Position numbers and translations under genes: made by a program. From positions 682,001-746,000 of the forward strand of contig NZ_FNIX01000002.1 of NCBI RefSeq assembly GCF_900104175.1: a stretch of 64,000 bases of DNA. Reading direction: 5' to 3'. This DNA comes from Lentzea jiangxiensis (GTDB lineage: Bacteria; Actinomycetota; Actinomycetes; Mycobacteriales; Pseudonocardiaceae). Below are positions 59,738-64,000 of the stretch, one piece after another. The notes under the pieces are model-generated. The model did no database searches. It saw nothing but the letters and a program-made list of their open reading frames with translations, and was not told the origin of the DNA. The stretch's first letter is position 1. Each line of letters opens with the position of its first letter.

Positions 59738-60930
59738 GCAGCGCGGGTGTGGTGTCGCCGATGGTGGTGGTGCCGGGGAGTTGGTCGGCGTGTTCGCGGG
59801 CGGGTAGCGCGGCGTTCCACAGCGCGGTGCGCCGGTCGGCGCCCGCCAGTTCGCCGAGCGCGCCTGCGGTCGCGAGGGCTTCGAGCTGCGGTTCGGTGAG
59901 CCGGGTGCGGCGGCCGACGTCGGCGAGGTCGCGGAAGGGGCCGTGGGCGAGACGGTCGTCGACGACGTGCTGGGCGATGTCGGTGCCAAGGCCGCGCACG
60001 CCGGCGAGACCGAGCTGGACCGCGTGCCCGCCGGCGCTACTTGCTTGAGGGTGGGGTGGGGCGAGGCTGCGGGTGATGACGCCGTGGCGGCGGCCGTCGG
60101 CGACCAGCGACTCCGGCGAATGGAAGCCCATCGGCTGCGCGCAGCAAGCCGGCGGGGAACGCGGCGGGGTAGTAGAGCTTGAGCCAGGCGCTGGTGAACG
60201 CGTGGCGTGCGAAGGACAGCGAGTGGCCTCAGCGCGAAGCCGTAGCCGGAGAAGGCCTTGGCCTGGGTGTAGATCCTGTCGGCGAGCCGCCCGCGATGTC
60301 GTTGCCCGCCATGCCTTCGTAGAACCGGGCCCGGAGTTGCTCCATTTTGGACTGACTGCGTTTGGAGCCCATCGCGCGGCGCAGCTCGTCGGCCTCAGCG
60401 GGAGTGAAGCCGACGACGTCGATCGCGATTTGCATGACCTGTTCTTGGAACAGCGGCACGCCGAGCGTGCGGTCCAGAGCGCCCGCGAGCAGCCGGTGGT
60501 CGTGCTTCCAGGCGGCGCCGTTGCGGCGGGCGATGTAGGGGCGCACGGAGCCGCCCTGGATCGGGCCAGGCCTGATCAACCCCACCTGAACAGCCAGGTC
60601 CCAGAAGTTGAGGGGGCGGACGCGGGGCAGCGCGCCCATCTGCGCGCGGCTCTCCACCTGAAAAATCCCGACAGTGTCCGCGGCGCAGAGCATGTCGTAG
60701 ACGTTGGAGTCATCGAGGTCGAGATGCGCGAGGTCGACGTCAACGCCGTGGTGCTCGGCGACCAGGTCGACCGCGTAGCGGATCGCGGAGAGCATGCCCA
60801 GGCCGAGCAGGTCGAACTTGACCAGGCCGATCGCGGAGCAGTCGTCCTTGTCCCACTGACACAGACACCTTTCCGGTCCAGGTTCATCGGCAGGTCCACG
60901 AGGCCAACGGCCTCGATGGCCAGCTCACGC
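59738..60930 (-). pseudogene. Decayed error-prone DNA polymerase (dnaE2/imuC) fragment
   Basis: Reverse-strand pieces in several frames: MNLDRKGVCVS…; MLSAIRYAVDLVAEHHGVDV, GIFQVESRAQMGALPRVRPL, DLAVQVGLIRPGPIQGGSVR, VPLFQEQVMQIAIDVVGFTP, ELRRAMGSKRSQ; then MGFHSPESLVADGRRHGVI, GLAGVRGLGTDIAQHVVDDR, GPFRDLADVGRRTRLTEPQL. These match the middle and late parts of DnaE2 in order. Both ends are missing and at least two frame changes are present, so no working polymerase can be made. Confidence 0.82.
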
Positions 60931-61110
60931 CCGAATTGCTACGACAGAGTTCTCATACTGTGTAGTCAAGTGCACCATCGCGGCCCGCGCCGCAGAAGCC
61001 AGGACTGGACACAGTGGACTTGAGTACTGTCCTGGCTTCCCGCTGATGCGCACTCCAGCGGCATCGAAGAACAGGTTCCGCCGACCCCGATGCAACGCAG
61101 ATCCGGCTGA

Positions 61111-61749
61111 TCAGACTGCGGTGACGCCAACATCCAAGCCCCGGGCCGCAACGAGGCGTGCGCTGCCGTCGGCCAGGCGGTAGCACAGACCGACCACGGC
61201 CGCGGTACCAGCGGCCACCCGCTCGGCCAGTAGGCGCGAGCGGTCGAGCAGCAGGTCGACGCTGCGGCTGACGTGCTCGGCGAGAATCTCATCGGCCTCC
61301 AGGCGACCAGCGGCCCGCGCCGCCAAGACGCTCGGCGTCACCCGCTCGACGACATCCCGGATGTATCCACCCGGAACCGTGCCGTCGTCCAGCGCGGCGC
61401 ACGCTGCGGCTACGGCGCCACACGCGTCATGGCCGAGGACCACGACCAAGGGGCAGTCCAGAACCTCTACTCCGTACTCGACGCTGCCCAACACCTCCGA
61501 GCCGACGACATGGCCGGCGGTGCGCACCACGAACAGGTCTCCCAGGCCGCGGTCGAAGATGATCTCAGCGGCCAGCCGGGAGTCGGAACACCCGAACAGC
61601 ACCGAGAACGGGCGTTGGGCAGGTGCGATCTCGGCGCGGCGTGTCGCGTCCTGGTTCGGATGCTCGGGTGTACCGGCGACGAAGCGCTGGTTGCCCGAAA
61701 GCAGCAGTTCAAAAGCTTCCGCAGGACTCAGGGACGTGGACTCGGCCAT
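61111..61749 (-). CDS. Beta-class carbonic anhydrase
   Basis: 212 residues. FELLLSGNQRFVAG, then the zinc site: FGCSDSRLAAEIIFD (Cys-x-Asp-x-Arg) and VVVLGHDACGAVAAA (His-x2-Cys), with VRTAGHVVGSEVLGSVEYGV between. Full length for the bacterial class, which interconverts CO2 and bicarbonate. ATG 61749 is preferred over GTG 61755. A C-terminal fragment of a near-identical gene lies at 53939-54115. Confidence 0.94.
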   Translation of the reverse strand: MAESTSLSPAEAFELLLSGNQRFVAGTPEHPNQDATRRAEIAPAQRPFSVLFGCSDSRLAAEIIFDRGLGDLFVVRTAGHVVGSEVLGSVEYGVEVLDCPLVVVLGHDACGAVAAACAALDDGTVPGGYIRDVVERVTPSVLAARAAGRLEADEILAEHVSRSVDLLLDRSRLLAERVAAGTAAVVGLCYRLADGSARLVAARGLDVGVTAV

Positions 61750-61914
61750 GATCACATCTTAAAACAGATCGTCGTGTGGCGCGTTTCGCGCAACCCGTTC
61801 TCGTGCTTCTGTTCACACTGCGGCCCGAGCCATGATCACCAATTACCCGGCAGCGGCAGCGGTCCCGCAGATCACGTCGCGCGACTGGGAACAGCGCTCG
61901 CCTCCCGGGCCGCT

Positions 61915-62865
61915 TCAGTCCATCGCCCTGGTGTCACGGGGTGGGGCGACCGGGTCCTCGCCGTTGGACTCGCCGATGGCCATGCGCCGGCCGCGTTCCA
62001 GTTCCGCGTCCAGTTCCGCGCCGAGCAGCAGGGCGAGGTTGGAGATCCACAGCCAGACCAAGAAGATGATGACGCCGGCCAGGGAGCCGTAGGTCTTGTT
62101 GTAGGAGCCGAAGTTGGAGACGTAGAACGCGAAACCCAGCGACGCGGCGACCCACACCACCACGGTGAGGAATCCGCCGGGCGTGAGCCACAGGAAGCTC
62201 GGTTGCCGCACGTTGGGCGAAGCCCAGAACAGCAGGCCGATCGCGGCGCTGGCGAAGAGGAACAGCACGGGCCACTTGGCGACGTCCCACACCGCGACGA
62301 ACGTGGAACCCAGGCCCAGCAGGTCGCCGAGCCACTCGGCGACCCCGCCGGTGAGCGTCACGCCCAGCGCGACCAGGGCCAGCAGCACCACCACACCGAC
62401 GGTCAGAGCCAGCCGCAGCGGGATGACCTTCCAGAACGGGCGGCCCTCTTCGACGTCGTAGATCGAGTTCGCGGCGCGCATGAACGCACCTACGTAACCC
62501 GACGCCGACCACAGCGCGGTGACCAGGCCGACGACCGCCAGCAGTCCGCTGGCCTCGGAATTCTGCAGGTTCTCGATCGCGCCCGCGATGAAGTCCTTGG
62601 CTTCGCCGGGCCCCAGCGCGTCCAGACTGTCCACGATGGTCTGGGTCGCGCCCGGCCCGAGCAGGCCCAGCAGCGAGACCAGCAGCAGGATGCCGGGAAA
62701 CAGCGACAGCACGGCGTAATAGGTCAGCGCCGCGGCCCAGTCGGTGAGGTTGTCGTCGTCGAACTCCTTCACCGTTCGCTTCAGGACTGCCCACCAGGAA
62801 CGCCCTGGCAGTTGCGTGGGTGCGTCGAGTGCCTGCGCCATGCGCGACGGGTTTCCCCCGAACAT
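61915..62865 (-). CDS. YihY/virulence factor BrkB family membrane protein
   Basis: 316 residues with six to seven membrane helices. DDNLTDWAAALTYYAVLSLF (the diagnostic A-x-x-x-x-Y-Y segment), ALWSASGYVGAFMRAANSIY, PGGFLTVVVWVAASLGFAFY and YGSLAGVIIFLVWLWISNLA are in family order. ATG 62865 or ATG 62841 may be the start. Formerly misannotated as RNase BN, the family's function is unsettled. Divergent from the DUF3618 gene, 132 bases away. Confidence 0.92.
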   Translation of the reverse strand: MFGGNPSRMAQALDAPTQLPGRSWWAVLKRTVKEFDDDNLTDWAAALTYYAVLSLFPGILLLVSLLGLLGPGATQTIVDSLDALGPGEAKDFIAGAIENLQNSEASGLLAVVGLVTALWSASGYVGAFMRAANSIYDVEEGRPFWKVIPLRLALTVGVVVLLALVALGVTLTGGVAEWLGDLLGLGSTFVAVWDVAKWPVLFLFASAAIGLLFWASPNVRQPSFLWLTPGGFLTVVVWVAASLGFAFYVSNFGSYNKTYGSLAGVIIFLVWLWISNLALLLGAELDAELERGRRMAIGESNGEDPVAPPRDTRAMD

Positions 62866-62997
62866 CGGGCGTACACCACCGCCGTTCTGGGTAGAGGTGG
62901 ATCAAGCTGGGAGAGGATCGCAGGGCTCGTGCCGCCAGGCCGCCGTCGTCGCGACCCTCGACCAGCGCACCGCCAGCATCAGTGAAAGGGCACACCG

Positions 62998-63639
62998 ATG
63001 AGCGACAAGAACGTCCCCGCCGACGCGGGCGAACTGCGCGCCGAAACCGCACAGACGCGTTGGGAGCTCGGTGACAGCGCGCCCGTGCCCGCGCCCCAGA
63101 GGAACGTGCCCGGACCGGTCAAGCCCGGCGTGCAGGCCGGAGCGGAACCGAAGCAGAACGACACGAGGGCCGGGAAGCCGGCGCCAGCAGCGGCCGGGCC
63201 GGCGACCGGCGCAGCGGGCAAGACGGGGGAGAAGCCCGACCAGCCCGCTGCCGCCGAGGCGACGGGTGTGGCCCGGGAGAAGGTGACCGCCGCGGCCGCC
63301 CAGGCGGGTGAGAAGGCGACCCAGGTCGGTCAGAAGGCCAGTGCGGTCGCCGGCCAGGTGACTGCCGCCGCCGCTCAGGTGGGCGGGAAGGCCGGTGCGG
63401 TCGCCGGCCAGGTGGGCGAGAAGGCGACCGCCATCGCGGGCCAGCTCGGTGAGAAGGCCGACGTCGTGGCCACGCAGGTCGGCGTCACCGCCCTCGAGGC
63501 GGTCGACGCACTACCCGAGCCCGTGCGGCAGCGCGTAGAGCAGGGTGTCCGCCAGGCCCGCCAGCACCCGGCGGTGGTCGCGGCCGGCGTGGCGACGGCC
63601 GTGCTGCTGCTGTGGAAGCTGCTGCGCCGAGGGCGGTGA
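62998..63639 (+). CDS. DUF3618 membrane-associated protein with Ala-rich repeats
   Basis: 213 residues. The N-terminal ADAGELRAETAQTRWELGD is the DUF3618 motif. The middle has about seven imperfect ~11-residue repeats of the type AGEKATQVGQKASAVAGQV, expected to be amphipathic helix. A C-terminal membrane helix (HPAVVAAGVATAVLLLWKLL) is followed by Arg-Arg. Members are thought to associate with the membrane, often with phage-holin-like proteins. A clear terminator follows. Confidence 0.82.
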   Translation: MSDKNVPADAGELRAETAQTRWELGDSAPVPAPQRNVPGPVKPGVQAGAEPKQNDTRAGKPAPAAAGPATGAAGKTGEKPDQPAAAEATGVAREKVTAAAAQAGEKATQVGQKASAVAGQVTAAAAQVGGKAGAVAGQVGEKATAIAGQLGEKADVVATQVGVTALEAVDALPEPVRQRVEQGVRQARQHPAVVAAGVATAVLLLWKLLRRGR

Positions 63640-63645
63640 ACCCGA

Positions 63646-63675
63646 CCGTCGGCAGGCACTGACACCTGCCGACGG
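63646..63675 (+). terminator. Hairpin terminator after DUF3618 gene
   Basis: Perfect 11-bp stem ccgtcggcagg / cctgccgacgg with an 8-base loop, 7 bases after the stop. Confidence 0.8.
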
Positions 63676-63688
63676 CAAGTCCGCTTGG

Positions 63689-64000
63689 TCACACGGGAAC
63701 CGCTGTGCTGGGGCCGGGGCGCACGGTGCCGTCTTCCGCGGGGCGTTGCCAGCGGAACACCCCGGCTCCCTGGGCGTAGGCGAGGTGGCCACCGAGCGCC
63801 CCGCCCACGCCCATCGCCGTCAGTCCGAGCAGGCTCAGCAGCTTTCCCCGGACGTGAGCTCCCTGTCGTCGTGCGGCGTAAGAGGCGGTGAAGCAGGCCA
63901 GTGCGGCGGTGTTGGCGATCGCGTGCACCACGCCGACGCGCTGTTGCCGCCTGCTCAGCCGGTCGTAGTCGGCCAGTCCCAGCAGGACGGTCGGTGGGGC
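63689..64000 (-). CDS. DUF2231 membrane protein (5' end beyond window)
   Basis: The reverse-strand frame is open to the window edge, with GLADYDRLSRRQQRVGVVHA followed by NTAALACFTASYAARRQG and LLSLLGLTAMGVGGALGGHL. This is the helical DUF2231 pattern, often seen with Rieske-type proteins. Stop at 63689; the start lies beyond 64000. Converges on the DUF3618 gene. Confidence 0.75.
   Translation of the reverse strand, partial: APPTVLLGLADYDRLSRRQQRVGVVHAIANTAALACFTASYAARRQGAHVRGKLLSLLGLTAMGVGGALGGHLAYAQGAGVFRWQRPAEDGTVRPGPSTAVPV

Overview
The window is high-GC actinobacterial chromosome, most likely from a Pseudonocardiales organism (Lentzea/Saccharothrix-like). This is inferred from strong G/C at third codon positions, many GTG/TTG starts, an F420-dependent PPOX-type reductase, actinobacterial qcrCAB and many TetR regulators. 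No species marker (rRNA) is present, so the rank is an inference.

Layout. 0-9.3 kb: DedA membrane protein, CBM48-like protein, XRE regulator beside an SDR that has lost its catalytic core plus an MDR reductase, a Clp ATPase, a secreted M15-like protein, and an epoxide hydrolase divergent from a TetR-PPOX pair. 9.7-12.3 kb: DUF6892 protein, FAH-family enzyme, BKACE enzyme. 12.6-15 kb: a compact RsbQ-RsbP-RsbV-like energy-stress operon with its own terminator. 15.1-18.8 kb: small hypotheticals, a gutted flavin monooxygenase beside ArsR, an esterase, a gutted amidohydrolase and a TetR with a perfect operator. 18.9-27.3 kb: an organosulfur-type locus with an LLM flavin monooxygenase, ROK regulator, AprB-like ferredoxin, AprA-like flavoprotein, SsuCBA-like ABC importer and a divergent TauD dioxygenase. 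27.4-29.7 kb: secreted ricin-type lectin divergent from an HTH-membrane-glycosidase fusion. 30-34 kb: cytochrome bc1 genes qcrCAB. 34-38 kb: small proteins and two TetR loci with clear operators. 38.1-40 kb: decayed gene, IS481 remnant, glycine-rich-domain protein, APH-type kinase. 40-49.9 kb: RecQ, TetR plus GAP membrane protein, quinone reductase/ArsR pair, STAS proteins, ZIP transporter, Ser/Thr kinase, NHEJ-type DNA ligase. 50-53.9 kb: secreted protein, ATP-grasp enzyme and overlapping PLP decarboxylase (a candidate uncharacterised pathway), EVE/PUA-like protein. 53.9-61 kb: a gene graveyard with fragments of carbonic anhydrase, DNA ligase, a pentapeptide-repeat protein and dnaE2, mixed with small secreted and membrane proteins. 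61-64 kb: intact carbonic anhydrase, YihY/BrkB protein, DUF3618 protein and a DUF2231 protein cut by the window end.

Two themes run through the window. First, gene decay: three catabolic enzymes have in-frame internal deletions, and several genes carry single-base shifts in homopolymer runs, which may be real or sequencing error. Second, local repressors (TetR and ArsR) sit beside their targets with readable palindromic operators. No rRNA, tRNA, CRISPR array or intact mobile element was found.
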